The notes under the pieces were generated by a model, which saw only the letters and a list, made by a program, of their open reading frames with translations, was not told where the DNA came from and searched no databases. Both the position numbers and the translations under genes were made by a program. 64,000 bases of DNA from CAZAMP01 sp964486455. Lineage in GTDB: Bacteria > Eisenbacteria > RBG-16-71-46 > CAZAMP01. Each line of letters starts with the position of its first letter. Positions within the stretch are counted from its first letter, which is position 1. Of this stretch, positions 7,829 through 17,577 are shown one piece after another. The stretch lies in the NCBI GenBank assembly GCA_964486455.1, contig CAZAMP010000008.1, forward strand, positions 40,607-104,606, given 5' to 3'.

Positions 7829-9874
7829 ATGGCGTCGCGCAAGGAACTCGCGCGCACCAGAAACATCGGAATTATCGCGCACATCGATGCCGGTAAGACC
7901 ACGACGACCGAGCGCATTCTCTACTACACGGGCATGTCGCACCATATGGGCGACGTGGACCACGGCAACACGGTCACCGACTGGATGGAGCAGGAAAAGG
8001 AGCGCGGCATCACAATCACCGCCGCGACGATTTCCTGTGAGTGGGACGGTCATCGGATCAACATCATCGACACGCCGGGTCATGTCGATTTCACCGCCGA
8101 GGTCGAACGCTCCCTGCGCGTGCTCGACGGCGCGGTGGTCATACTCGATTCCGTCGCCGGCGTGGAGCCCCAGAGCGAAACGGTCTGGAGTCAGGCACGT
8201 CGCTACGACGTTCCCTGCATCGCCGTCGCGAACAAGATGGATCGACTGGGCGCCGACTTCGAGAAGGTCGTCGATGACATCCAGACGAAGCTGGAGACGA
8301 CGGCGCTTCCGATTCAGTGGCCGATCGGGGCCGAGGACCGGTTCGTCGGGGTCGTCGACCTCATTGGGGCCCGCGCGCTTTACTGGGATCGGGATCAGCT
8401 TGGTGCCGATTATCGCGAGGCGCCCATCCCGGATGATCTGAAGGACGTCGTTGCCGAGGCGCGCGGCCTGCTCTTGGAAACGCTCGCCGCGGAAGACGAA
8501 GATCTCCTCGAGCGATACGCCTCCGATGATGGTGGCGATTCCATCGGTGCCGAGGAACTGGTTCCGGTACTGCGGCGATTGGTGTTGGAGGGGCGGATAA
8601 CGCCGGTGCTCGCCTCGGCGGCGTTGCGCAATCGCGGTGTCCAACTCATCCTCGACGCGATCGTGACCTATCTGCCGGCGCCGTTCGAGGTCCCGCCACC
8701 CACCATGCACGGGCGAGACGGCGAAGAACTCCTGCGCGACGCGGACCCGAAGGCGCCGCTGATGGCGCTGGTGTTCAAAACGTATACGGACTCGTCCCGG
8801 GCCCGTGTGAACTACATCCGGGTCTACTCCGGCGAGATTCGCCCCCGTGACAAGGTGCTAAACGCCTCGCGGGGAGAAGTGGATCGCGTCGCCCGGCTCT
8901 TCCGCATGCAGGCCGATCGGCGTAAGAAGATCGAGTCGCTCTCGGCCGGCGAGATCGGAGTGGCGGTGGGGCTCAAGAAAGCGACGACGGGTGACACGAT
9001 CTGTGCCACCGACGACTTCGTTCTGCTCGAACGGATGAGCTTTCCCGAACCCGTCGTGTCCAGCGCGCTCGAGGCCAAGCGAAGCGGCGATGAGGAGAAG
9101 ATCCGTGGAGCGCTCGATCTCCTCTCGCTGGATGATCCCACCTTCCAGATTAAGATCGATGAGAACACCGGGCAGTACATCATCTCCGGCATGGGCGAGC
9201 TTCACCTGGAGGTGATCGGAACCCGGCTCGAGCGTGAGTTCGGGCTGGCCGTCCGAATGGGGCAGCCGCAGGTGGAGTACCGCGAGACGATCACGGTTTC
9301 TGCCGTCAAACGGGTCCGCTACGAGCGGACCATGGGCGGGAAAGACCACTTCGCCGAGGTGGAGATCGCGCTCCAGCCGCTGCCGCCGGCCTCAGGAAAC
9401 CGATTCGTTCGCCGGGGAGGCGACGATCTTCCGCCGGAGTATGCCAACGTCATCGAGCAAGCCGCCCTGGGGGCCCTCTCCGGCGGCGTCATCGGCGGCT
9501 ACCGGGTCCTGGACGTGGAGGTCAATCTCATCGACGCCAAGCTCCGGGAGGCGCAGGCCTCGGAGCTGGCCTTTGCGGGCGCCACGTTCGAGGCCGTCAA
9601 GGACGGCCTGCGTGCGGGACAATCCGTGCTTCTCGAGCCGACCATGAGTCTGGAGCTCGCCGCGCCGAAGGAGTTCACCGGCGGGATTCTCGTCGGTCTG
9701 GCGAGTCGGCGGGGCCGCGTGGACGGAACCGAGGTCCGCGGGGCGCTTCAGATCATCAAGGCCCGGGTTCCGCTCAGCAAGATGTTCGGCTATGCGACCG
9801 AGCTCCGATCCCAGACCCAGGGTCGCGGCTCCTATTCCATGCAATTCGAGTGTTTCGACCGGCTCCCGACTTGA
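7829..9874 (+). CDS. fusA: Elongation factor G paralog with divergent domain IV
   Basis: 681 residues. The GTPase domain is canonical: P-loop AHIDAGKTTTTER (about 17-29), switch II DTPGHVDF, and NKMD. Domains II, III and V are recognisable (GELHLEVI; C-terminal MFGYATELRSQTQGRGSYSM). Domain IV departs from canonical EF-G: the region normally reading RQSGGRGQYGHV is RTMGGKDHFAEV, and the tip loop, usually HDVDSSEMAF, is LREAQASELAF. The gene stands alone, away from rpsL-rpsG-tuf. A second, specialised EF-G (recycling or spd-type) is likely, with the main EF-G elsewhere. Start ATG at 7829 follows GGGGGCAGCGCC. selA lies 40 bp downstream. Confidence 0.9.
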   Translation: MASRKELARTRNIGIIAHIDAGKTTTTERILYYTGMSHHMGDVDHGNTVTDWMEQEKERGITITAATISCEWDGHRINIIDTPGHVDFTAEVERSLRVLDGAVVILDSVAGVEPQSETVWSQARRYDVPCIAVANKMDRLGADFEKVVDDIQTKLETTALPIQWPIGAEDRFVGVVDLIGARALYWDRDQLGADYREAPIPDDLKDVVAEARGLLLETLAAEDEDLLERYASDDGGDSIGAEELVPVLRRLVLEGRITPVLASAALRNRGVQLILDAIVTYLPAPFEVPPPTMHGRDGEELLRDADPKAPLMALVFKTYTDSSRARVNYIRVYSGEIRPRDKVLNASRGEVDRVARLFRMQADRRKKIESLSAGEIGVAVGLKKATTGDTICATDDFVLLERMSFPEPVVSSALEAKRSGDEEKIRGALDLLSLDDPTFQIKIDENTGQYIISGMGELHLEVIGTRLEREFGLAVRMGQPQVEYRETITVSAVKRVRYERTMGGKDHFAEVEIALQPLPPASGNRFVRRGGDDLPPEYANVIEQAALGALSGGVIGGYRVLDVEVNLIDAKLREAQASELAFAGATFEAVKDGLRAGQSVLLEPTMSLELAAPKEFTGGILVGLASRRGRVDGTEVRGALQIIKARVPLSKMFGYATELRSQTQGRGSYSMQFECFDRLPT

Positions 9875-9914
9875 TAGTCCTTGACCCGTTTCGGGCGCGA
9901 TTGATAGCTTGCGA

Positions 9915-11327
9915 ATGATGTCTACCCAGGAAAACACTGCGCTTCGGGCCATCCCCTCGGTGGAGTCTCTCCTACGGGATCCGACGCTCGAGCGCCAATC
10001 CGAATCGCTTCCACACCCGGTGGTGGTGGAACTCGTGCGATCCGTGGTGGATTCCGTCCGATCCGAGGTGCGGAAGACGCGAAAGGCCCCCGATCGCGAG
10101 GAAATCATTGCCAAGGTGGGACGTCTGCTGGCGCTCTACACGGCGGGACGGCCGGCGCGCATCATCAACGCGACCGGCGTCATTCTGCACACGAACCTGG
10201 GACGCGCGGTGCTGGGAGAGCGGATCGGGAAGCGGCTCGCAGAGGTGGCACGCGGCTATTCCGATCTCGAGTTCGACGTGATAGGCGGCAAGCGGGGCAA
10301 GCGAGAGGCGCAGATCGAGCTGATGGTCCGCGTGATCGCGGGCGCCGAGGCCGGACTGGTGGTGAACAATTGCGCGGCGGCGGTTCTTCTATCGCTGGAG
10401 ACGCTCGCCAAGGGGCGCGACGTCGTCGTCAGCCGCGGGGAGCTCGTGGAGATCGGCGGGTCGTTCCGCATTCCCGATGTACTGGCGAAGAGCGGCGCGC
10501 GGATGATCGAGGTGGGAACGACCAACAAGACGCGTCTCGCCGACTATCGCAACGCGATCACGTCCGAGACGGCCGTGCTTCTGAAGGTCCACACGTCGAA
10601 CTTCCGAATCCGGGGGTTCACCGAGACCGCGTCCACGGAGGAGCTTGCCGCACTCGCCGCCGAACACGGGATCATATTGGTGCGTGATCTGGGCAGCGGC
10701 GCGACCGGTCTCGCCGGGTCCCCGGTTCCGGTGGACGAACCGACATTGGCGCAGGAAATACGCGCCGGCGCCGATGTCGTGGCGGCAAGCGGTGACAAGC
10801 TTCTCGGTGGCCCGCAGGCGGGGATTCTCGTGGGACGCCGCGAGGTGATCCGCCGCCTGGCATCGAACCCGCTCTACCGGGCGCTCCGGCCGGGGAAGTT
10901 GACGCTGGCGGCGCTTTCGGAGACGCTCCTGGCGCACCTGGAGGGCAACCCCCAGGAGAGCCTCCCGGCGTTGCGAATGCTGGGTATGGATGAGAAGCTA
11001 CTGGATGCCGAGGCGAGATCCATCGCCGAGCGCATGCAGAAGGCCGCCGGCGGGTTGGCCACGATCGAATGCCGGCCCGGCGGCTCGGAGACCGGTGGGG
11101 GATCGATTCCGGATACACTCCTGGAGACGACCCTCGTGTCCGTTACCCCCGCGCGCGCGCCGGTGCACGTCGTCGAGCGTCGGCTCCGCATGGATCATCC
11201 CATTGTCATGGTTCGCGTTCAGGAGGGCCGGATTCTCATCGACCCGCGTACCCTGATGCCGGGAGAGGACGATCGCCTGATCGAGCGCATGGTGGAGGCC
11301 CTGGCTCAAGAAGGAGAGGCAGCGTGA
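9915..11327 (+). CDS. selA: L-seryl-tRNA(Sec) selenium transferase
   Basis: About 470 residues from ATG 9915 (ATG 9918 or TTG 9909 are alternatives). SelA is a PLP-dependent enzyme converting Ser-tRNA(Sec) to Sec-tRNA(Sec) with selenophosphate. Seen: NATGVILHTNLGRA, YSDLEFDVIGGKRG, VVNNCAAAVLLSLETLA, VEIGGSFRIPDV, and the PLP-lysine motif AASGDKLLGGPQAGI (Lys at about residue 295). Its presence implies selenocysteine incorporation in this organism. selB, selC and selD are not in the window. A TTGACC at 9881 could be a promoter -35 inside the short gap after the EF-G gene. The stop overlaps the next gene's GTG. Confidence 0.95.
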   Translation: MMSTQENTALRAIPSVESLLRDPTLERQSESLPHPVVVELVRSVVDSVRSEVRKTRKAPDREEIIAKVGRLLALYTAGRPARIINATGVILHTNLGRAVLGERIGKRLAEVARGYSDLEFDVIGGKRGKREAQIELMVRVIAGAEAGLVVNNCAAAVLLSLETLAKGRDVVVSRGELVEIGGSFRIPDVLAKSGARMIEVGTTNKTRLADYRNAITSETAVLLKVHTSNFRIRGFTETASTEELAALAAEHGIILVRDLGSGATGLAGSPVPVDEPTLAQEIRAGADVVAASGDKLLGGPQAGILVGRREVIRRLASNPLYRALRPGKLTLAALSETLLAHLEGNPQESLPALRMLGMDEKLLDAEARSIAERMQKAAGGLATIECRPGGSETGGGSIPDTLLETTLVSVTPARAPVHVVERRLRMDHPIVMVRVQEGRILIDPRTLMPGEDDRLIERMVEALAQEGEAA

Positions 11328-13771
11328 CCCCACGGACCGAAGCTTTCTATCGTCATGCGGGTGAGATCGCTCAGGATCTCGATACCCCGATCATTTCGTC
11401 GCTGACGACCGGACCGCCCACCTGCGGTCGCAACGAAGCCAGCCAGCTCGAGTCGTTCGCCACGTCTGACGATCTGGCGGCCGTCGTCCGCATGTTTCGG
11501 ACCGGTCTGAACTCTCTGCACATCGCCGGTATCTCCGGTGACGTCGGACGCGACGCGGTCATCCTCTCGCTCGCGCGGGCGCTTGCGGAGACAGGGCGCC
11601 GCATTCTCATCGTCGACGCCGACGCCGACGGGCCGACCTTGGCCGGAGACGGAGATGAGGGACTGACGGACGCAATGGACGCAAAGATTGCGGTTGCCGA
11701 CGTGGTTCAGCCGTCGCCGGGGTACGAGGGGATGATGGCGTTTCTGCCGATCGGCAAGAAGCGCAAGGCGCTCGAGGCGCCGGGCGCATCGGAGCCGATC
11801 TCCCGCATCATCTCCGATCTCCGACCATCCTATGACGTCGTCCTCGTGAGCGCGCCGTGCCTGGATCGCCGGGGCAAAGTCCATCCGGCAAGCATCGCGT
11901 GCGAGGCCGTTCTGCTCGTGCTCTCGCCGGGCTTCGTCTCGCGTGACCGGATCCGGCGCAACTTCCTTCAGCTCTGGGGTGTCGACGCGTCGATTCGCGG
12001 GTTGCTGACGCTGGGGATTCCGGATGTCGTTGCGGAGGTGCTCCCATTCGGCGACGAGGATGCCGAATCTGCCGACCGCCCCGTCGAAGAGCTGACTTCG
12101 GATGATCTTGCGTCCGATGACAACCTCCCGGATGACGACGCGGCCCCGGAACCGGACCTCGCGCCGGCCGACGAAACGGACGAGCTGGACGTGATCGGGG
12201 AGGAGGACGAGGACCCCACGTTGGACTCGCCCGATGACGTGATTGAGTCTTTGGATACGGCGCCGACGAATCCGGACGAGACGGAGATCAGGCTGGATGA
12301 TCTCACCGCCGCTGACGAGGATGTCACGCCGGACGACGCGGCTTCTGACGATCTGATGGTCGAGATGACGGATGAGACCCCGACGGGGACGGTCGAGGAC
12401 ACCCTCGACGAAGACACACTCGACGACGAAGCCGAGCCGATCACAGAGACCTCGGAATCGGATCTCGGGCTTTCGCCGCCGGACCCTGAGCCGGTGGCGT
12501 CGGAGGATGATCTCGAACGCGAGACAGAGGTGGATCAGCCTGCGTTCGAAATTGATTCGGAAGACGTCACGGCGGAGATGACCTCGGAAGAGGAAACGGA
12601 AGAGGAAACGGAAGAAGAAACGGAAGAAGAAACGACGGAGGAGCCCGTCGGACCGGCCGCGATCGAGCCGGACACCGACGAGCCGGAGCCCGTGGCCGAC
12701 CCCGACGGGGCGACATTCGAACGGGAACCGGATGCGGCTCCGGTGGCATCCGCCGCCACGCCACCCGAGTCGGCACCGCTTGCGGATTCGGAGAAGCTTT
12801 CGCGCATCGAGGCGCAGGCGCGCGCGGCCAAACGTGACGAGAATGGGGCCCGTTCGATGGGCGGAGTGATAGGCAGACCGATGCGTGGTCCGATGCGGAT
12901 CCTCGAGCGCGCCCGAAACGCGAGACGAGAGCTTCTCATCGGGATTGCCGGTGCCATTCTGATCACGGGTGGCGTCTTGATCCTTATCTGGAATTCCACC
13001 GGCAAGCCGGGTATCTCACGGACCCTGGGTCCGGCCACGCCGCCGCCGATCTCTGAAGAACAATCGGAATCCGGAGCCGTTCACGCGGGAGCGCCCGGCC
13101 AGCTGCCGGCGGTGTCACCCGATGAGTTCCCGAAAGAAGTCGTGATCACCGAGGATAGCTGGTCCGGATCCGACGCCACCGGCGCGCCGGGCGATGAAGC
13201 AACCACGGAAGATCAGACCGGCACCGCGGACGCGGACCGGACGGACGGGTCTCCGGCGGATGCGTCTCAAGCGGGCGCGACGGACTCGGATGCGATGCAG
13301 GCGGAGGCGACGTCCCGAGATCCGTTGGCCGAATCAGTGCCGCCGGCCGGTGACGATCGCACGCCGACCGTGGCGCGCGAGGCCAAGTCACAGGATCGAG
13401 GCGACGAGCCGACCAAACCCGCCGGGCGCGGCACGGACACGCCGGCCGGTGCTCAGCCCGAAGGACCGATCCGGGTCCCCACGATGGTGAGTGGTGAGCC
13501 ATTGTCGGGTGGTCCGTTCTACGGCATTCACATTACATCGTTCCGATCCTCGGCCCGGGCAACGGCCGATGCCTCTCGCCTGGCGGATAGGACCGGACAC
13601 GAGACTACCGTCGTTCCCGTCGATATCACATCCAGCGGCCCGAAAACCGGGCGTTGGTATCGCGTCGTCGTCGGCCGTTTCGCCACGGCCGACAAGGCGC
13701 AAAAGGCCTCGCGATCGTTCCGTGAGAAGGGCTGGACCGACTACTCCAAGGTGTATCGCATCGTCGATTGA
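11324..13771 (+). CDS. CpsD/ParA-like degenerate P-loop protein with acidic linker, TM and SPOR domain
   Basis: 815 residues from GTG 11324, chosen because AAGGAGAGG precedes it and the start overlaps selA stop. Residues 50-240 resemble the ATPase fold of BY-kinase/MinD-ParA proteins (VRMFRTGLNSLHIAGISG, ILIVDADADGPTL). The Walker A position reads SGDVGRD, with the lysine replaced by arginine. Walker B reads VVLVSAPC, without its aspartate. About 300 residues of D/E/T/P-rich linker follow, including TEEE repeats, then one TM helix at about 545-562 (LLIGIAGAILITGGVLILIW). A second linker leads to a C-terminal SPOR domain at about 728-815 (FYGIHITSF, WYRVVVGRFATADKA). SPOR domains bind denuded septal peptidoglycan, so the likely topology is cytoplasmic N-terminus and periplasmic SPOR. 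smc is next, 9 bp away. Confidence 0.8.
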   Translation: MTPRTEAFYRHAGEIAQDLDTPIISSLTTGPPTCGRNEASQLESFATSDDLAAVVRMFRTGLNSLHIAGISGDVGRDAVILSLARALAETGRRILIVDADADGPTLAGDGDEGLTDAMDAKIAVADVVQPSPGYEGMMAFLPIGKKRKALEAPGASEPISRIISDLRPSYDVVLVSAPCLDRRGKVHPASIACEAVLLVLSPGFVSRDRIRRNFLQLWGVDASIRGLLTLGIPDVVAEVLPFGDEDAESADRPVEELTSDDLASDDNLPDDDAAPEPDLAPADETDELDVIGEEDEDPTLDSPDDVIESLDTAPTNPDETEIRLDDLTAADEDVTPDDAASDDLMVEMTDETPTGTVEDTLDEDTLDDEAEPITETSESDLGLSPPDPEPVASEDDLERETEVDQPAFEIDSEDVTAEMTSEEETEEETEEETEEETTEEPVGPAAIEPDTDEPEPVADPDGATFEREPDAAPVASAATPPESAPLADSEKLSRIEAQARAAKRDENGARSMGGVIGRPMRGPMRILERARNARRELLIGIAGAILITGGVLILIWNSTGKPGISRTLGPATPPPISEEQSESGAVHAGAPGQLPAVSPDEFPKEVVITEDSWSGSDATGAPGDEATTEDQTGTADADRTDGSPADASQAGATDSDAMQAEATSRDPLAESVPPAGDDRTPTVAREAKSQDRGDEPTKPAGRGTDTPAGAQPEGPIRVPTMVSGEPLSGGPFYGIHITSFRSSARATADASRLADRTGHETTVVPVDITSSGPKTGRWYRVVVGRFATADKAQKASRSFREKGWTDYSKVYRIVD
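12587..12634 (+). repeat. 12-bp tandem repeat (x4) in the acidic linker
   Basis: Units at 12587, 12599, 12611 and 12623: two copies of GAAGAGGAAACG then two of GAAGAAGAAACG, encoding four EEET repeats. It is an in-frame low-complexity coding repeat. Confidence 0.9.
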
Positions 13772-13780
13772 GGGGTTAGC

Positions 13781-16700
13781 GTGTTCGTCGAATCGATCAA
13801 GCTGTTTGGCTTCAAATCATTTGCCGGCAAGGCCGAGGTCAAGCTGGACGCAGGCATCACCGGCATCATCGGCCCAAACGGATGCGGAAAATCCAACATC
13901 GCAGACGCCCTTAGGTGGGTGCTTGGTGAACAGAGCACGAAGATGCTTCGCGGCGTCGCGATGGAAGACGTCATCTTCAAGGGCAGCCGGGAACGCAAAC
14001 CGCTCGGCATGGCCGAGGTCCTGCTGAAGATCCGCAATGACAAGGGCAGGCTTCCGATCGAGTTCAGCGAGGTGGCCGTGGGGCGGCGCCTCTATAAATC
14101 GGGCATCAGCGAATACCTGCTCAACAAGTCCCAGTGCCGCCTGAAAGACATTCGGTCGCTCTTCCTCGACTCGGGCCTCGGAGTGTCCGCGTACGCGATC
14201 TTCGAGCGGCAAATGATCGACGACATCCTCAACGAGCACTCTCCGCGTCGCCGGGAGATGTTCGAAGAGGCGTCGGGGATCATGAAATACAAGATCCGCA
14301 AGAGGGAAGCCCTCCGGAAACTTGAGTCGGCGAACCGTGATCTCGAGCGACTCTCGGACATCATCTCGGAGATCGGGCGCGAGGTGCGATCGCTCTCGCG
14401 GCAGGTGGGGCGCGCGCGCCGCTACCGCCGCCTGAAGGAAGAGCTGCGTGACCTCGACGTTGCGACCAGCGCGCGCCGCTACATGGAAATCGAGGGGCGG
14501 CGCACGCTCGTCGAGCGCGAGCTGGAAGAGGCGCACGGTCACGAGGTCGGCTTCGGGGCCGAGCTTCGATCCGGTGAGGTGGCCGTCGAGGAACTTCGGA
14601 TCCGGCTCCTGGAAATGGACGAGGCGCTCGCCACGGCGAGAGCGGATCTTGCGGAGCGCAAGGCAGCGGTGGCGGATCAGCAGCAACGGTCCGAGGTGTT
14701 GTCGGAAAGGCGAGCGGGACTCGAACGGAGCATCGTGTCGCTCTCGGACGAGGCCGAGGAAGAAGAGAGTCTCGTGGGTCGCCTGGCCGGCGAGATCACG
14801 AAATGTGATCGTGAGCTTGCTTCCCTTCGCGTGGCGGCGGAGGAGAAGGAGACCGAGCGCCGCGCGGCGGAGGTTACGCTGGCGGAGCTGGAATCCGATC
14901 TCAGAGCGCGCCGGGAGCGGCGGGCCGAGATCCAGCAGGTTACTTTGGATCTTCGGGAGGCCCAGTCCGAGAAACGCCACGAGCTCGCGCGCGAACGCAC
15001 GCGGCTGGAGGAAGCATCCCGTCGGCGCGAACGCATCGCGGCGGACCGTCAGGAGGCTGAGCTCCGTGCCCAATCGCTGGCCGAGCGCATTGAGCAACGC
15101 TCGACCGAGATCCGTGAACGCGAGCACGCGCTCACGACGGCACGCGAGAGACTCGATGGTGTGGAGGCGGAGAGAAGCGAAGTCACCCATTCCTTGGAGC
15201 GGCTCGTCGCGCGACACGCGGAGATCACCAACGAACGTGCTGCTGTGACATCCCGTCTCGAGACGCTGGAAGATTTGCGGCAGGCCCGGGAGGGATTCGA
15301 TCAAGGCGTGAAGACGCTTCTCGAATCACCGCCGGATGGTGTGCTCGGTCCGCTCGCCGACTTCGTCCGGGTCGATGCGTCGCAGGCCTTACTGGTTGAC
15401 GCGGGGCTCGGGCACGCAATGCAGTCGGTTGTTGTTCGCGACATCGGTGTCGCCGTCGATTGTATCGCCAAGCTCGGCGAAGCAGGTCATGGACGCGTCG
15501 TGTTCTGTCCCCTCAAGGAGATGAAGGAGAGTCCGCCCACCCGTCCGTCGGTTCCGGGGAAGTCACTCGCCGACATCATCACCGCGGATGACGAGGTTCG
15601 TCCGGTGATCGAATCATTGCTCGGCCGCACGTTTGTTGTCGATGACGCGCGTCAGGCGCGCTCACTGTCGCGGGAAAACCCCGGTCTCACGTGGGTGACT
15701 CCGGGCGGGGAGGTCTTCCACAAAGACCGCCGGGTGAGCGGTGGGCGGGGAATGACCGCCGCGCGGAAGATCTTCGAACGTCACGCCGAAATCGCGCGGC
15801 TGAAGGAGAAGCTCGCCGACGTGGACCGCGAGCTGGAACGGGCCGATTCCGAGAAGACAAGTGCCGACGAGCGCCTCCGGGAGATCGATGCACGCACGGA
15901 GGAGTTGCAGGTGGCCATCGGAGAGGCGGAGACGCTCGCTGCGGAATCCAAGAGCGCCGTGAGTCATCTCGAGCTCGAGCAGAACCTCACACGAGACGAG
16001 CTGAACGGCCTCTCCGCCGAGGACGCCGCGGTTGAGACGGAGCGCGCGAAGTTTGAAGAGGCGATTGCAGCGTGGGAAGCCGAGTTCAAAGAGACGGTGG
16101 CCGCGGGTGACGAGCGCGCCGGCGAGTGGGAGCGATTGGACGAAGATATCCATGCACTGGAAGCCCGCCGCGAGGAGTCGCTTCGCCATGTCGGTGATCT
16201 CCGGGTGGCCTCCGCGCATACGAGCGCCGAGTGTGCCAGCGCGGAAACCCGTCTGGCCCGTCTAGAATCCGACAAAGTCAGCGCCACGCGCGGCGGGGTG
16301 GACAAGCGCGAGCGCATCGACGACGCCAGAGAGCAGATCGGGCTCATCGACGTGGAGCGCGCTTCGCTATCCGAAACTCTGTCCGGCGCGGGGGGGCGGA
16401 TCTCGGAGGCGGAGGGGCGCGTAGACGTGCTCACGGGCCAAGAGGCGGATGTCAAGAACGAGTGGGCCGAGCGTGACGCGGCGCTCAAGGCGGTGAGGGA
16501 GCAGATCACGCGGGCGAAGGAAAAGGTCCACAGTTGTGACCTCGAACTTTCCGAGCTCAGCGGTGAGGCCTCACGAATCAAGGATCGTCTCTTCGATGAG
16601 TATCGTACCGTTCTCCGTGAGGAAAGAAACGGAGACGGGATCCCAATGGTCGTGCGACACGAGCGGAAGCGTCCACTGCCGGACGCCCGTACGATGGAGA

Positions 16701-17563
16701 CAGGGTCGAACGAGGAGCCCGGTTCGGCCCCGGCGGGTGAACGGGGCGAGGAACCGGGAGCGGAGACCGATGGACAGCCGGCCGGCGCGGAGCTGCCACA
16801 TCTCGGTGAGGAGCTGGTGGTCACCGACCCGATGCCCGCCGATCCGCCGAAACGATATGCCGATCTCTCGATAGAGGAGTGGAAGGAGACGGTCAAGGAG
16901 CTGAAGGACGCGCTGGCGCGCTTCGGACCGGTGAACGAGATGGCCGTCGAGGAGTTCGAGGCGAAGAAGAACCGTCTCGATTTTCTGACCGGCCAGCATG
17001 ATGACCTGGTGAGCGCTCGTGACGGACTCATCGAGACGATACGGAAGGTCAATCAGGAGGCCCGAGAGCGATTCGAGAAAACCTTCAAGCTGGCACAGAC
17101 CAACTTCACACAGGTCTTCGAGACGCTGTTTCCCGGCGGGTTCGCCGAGCTCAAGCTCGAGGGCAACGATCCCCTGGAGGACGACATCGTGATGGTCGCG
17201 CGGCCGCGTGGGAAAAAGATCGAATCGATCAAGCTTCTCTCGAGTGGTGAGCGCGCTCTGACGGCCACTGCTCTTCTCTTTGCCATCTATCTCATCAAGC
17301 CGGCTCCGTTCTGTATCCTCGACGAGGTGGACGCTCCACTGGACGACGCCAACATCGAGCGCTACGTGGCGCTGCTGCGGACCTTCTCGGAGCGAACGCA
17401 GTTCATCCTCATCACGCACAACAAGAAGACGATGGAAGCCTGCGACACGCTCTACGGAATCACCATGGAGGAGGCCGGAGTCTCGAAGCTGGTGTCCGTG
17501 AAGTTCGTCGGTGGTGACCTCGTCGTGGATGGGATGACGAACACCGACCTGGCTGCGAGCTGA
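13781..17563 (+). CDS. smc: Chromosome segregation protein SMC
   Basis: 1260 residues. N-terminal head: FKSFAGKAEV, Walker A GPNGCGKSNIADAL, and WVLGEQSTKMLRG. Long coiled coils flank a hinge at about 510-650 (DGVLGPLADFVRV, GGEVFHKDRRVSGG). The C-terminal head carries the signature LLSSGERALTATALLF and Walker B CILDEVDAPLDDANIERY. An unusual acidic, proline-rich insert lies at about 963-1025 before the second head (GAETDGQPAGAELP). SMC with ScpAB organises and segregates the chromosome. The GTG start is 9 bp after the SPOR gene stop. tatC follows. Confidence 0.97.
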   Translation: MFVESIKLFGFKSFAGKAEVKLDAGITGIIGPNGCGKSNIADALRWVLGEQSTKMLRGVAMEDVIFKGSRERKPLGMAEVLLKIRNDKGRLPIEFSEVAVGRRLYKSGISEYLLNKSQCRLKDIRSLFLDSGLGVSAYAIFERQMIDDILNEHSPRRREMFEEASGIMKYKIRKREALRKLESANRDLERLSDIISEIGREVRSLSRQVGRARRYRRLKEELRDLDVATSARRYMEIEGRRTLVERELEEAHGHEVGFGAELRSGEVAVEELRIRLLEMDEALATARADLAERKAAVADQQQRSEVLSERRAGLERSIVSLSDEAEEEESLVGRLAGEITKCDRELASLRVAAEEKETERRAAEVTLAELESDLRARRERRAEIQQVTLDLREAQSEKRHELARERTRLEEASRRRERIAADRQEAELRAQSLAERIEQRSTEIREREHALTTARERLDGVEAERSEVTHSLERLVARHAEITNERAAVTSRLETLEDLRQAREGFDQGVKTLLESPPDGVLGPLADFVRVDASQALLVDAGLGHAMQSVVVRDIGVAVDCIAKLGEAGHGRVVFCPLKEMKESPPTRPSVPGKSLADIITADDEVRPVIESLLGRTFVVDDARQARSLSRENPGLTWVTPGGEVFHKDRRVSGGRGMTAARKIFERHAEIARLKEKLADVDRELERADSEKTSADERLREIDARTEELQVAIGEAETLAAESKSAVSHLELEQNLTRDELNGLSAEDAAVETERAKFEEAIAAWEAEFKETVAAGDERAGEWERLDEDIHALEARREESLRHVGDLRVASAHTSAECASAETRLARLESDKVSATRGGVDKRERIDDAREQIGLIDVERASLSETLSGAGGRISEAEGRVDVLTGQEADVKNEWAERDAALKAVREQITRAKEKVHSCDLELSELSGEASRIKDRLFDEYRTVLREERNGDGIPMVVRHERKRPLPDARTMETGSNEEPGSAPAGERGEEPGAETDGQPAGAELPHLGEELVVTDPMPADPPKRYADLSIEEWKETVKELKDALARFGPVNEMAVEEFEAKKNRLDFLTGQHDDLVSARDGLIETIRKVNQEARERFEKTFKLAQTNFTQVFETLFPGGFAELKLEGNDPLEDDIVMVARPRGKKIESIKLLSSGERALTATALLFAIYLIKPAPFCILDEVDAPLDDANIERYVALLRTFSERTQFILITHNKKTMEACDTLYGITMEEAGVSKLVSVKFVGGDLVVDGMTNTDLAAS

Positions 17564-17577
17564 CCCGCGGGTGTGAC

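Noticed and set aside
9872..11327. Selenocysteine codons or a SECIS element near selA
   Set aside because: I found no gene in the window interrupted by an in-frame TGA with a conserved continuation, so no selenoprotein is claimed.
13817..15304. Long minus-strand open frame of 495 codons opposite smc
   Set aside because: It is the antisense shadow of a high-G+C coiled-coil gene; no start signal and no recognisable domains.
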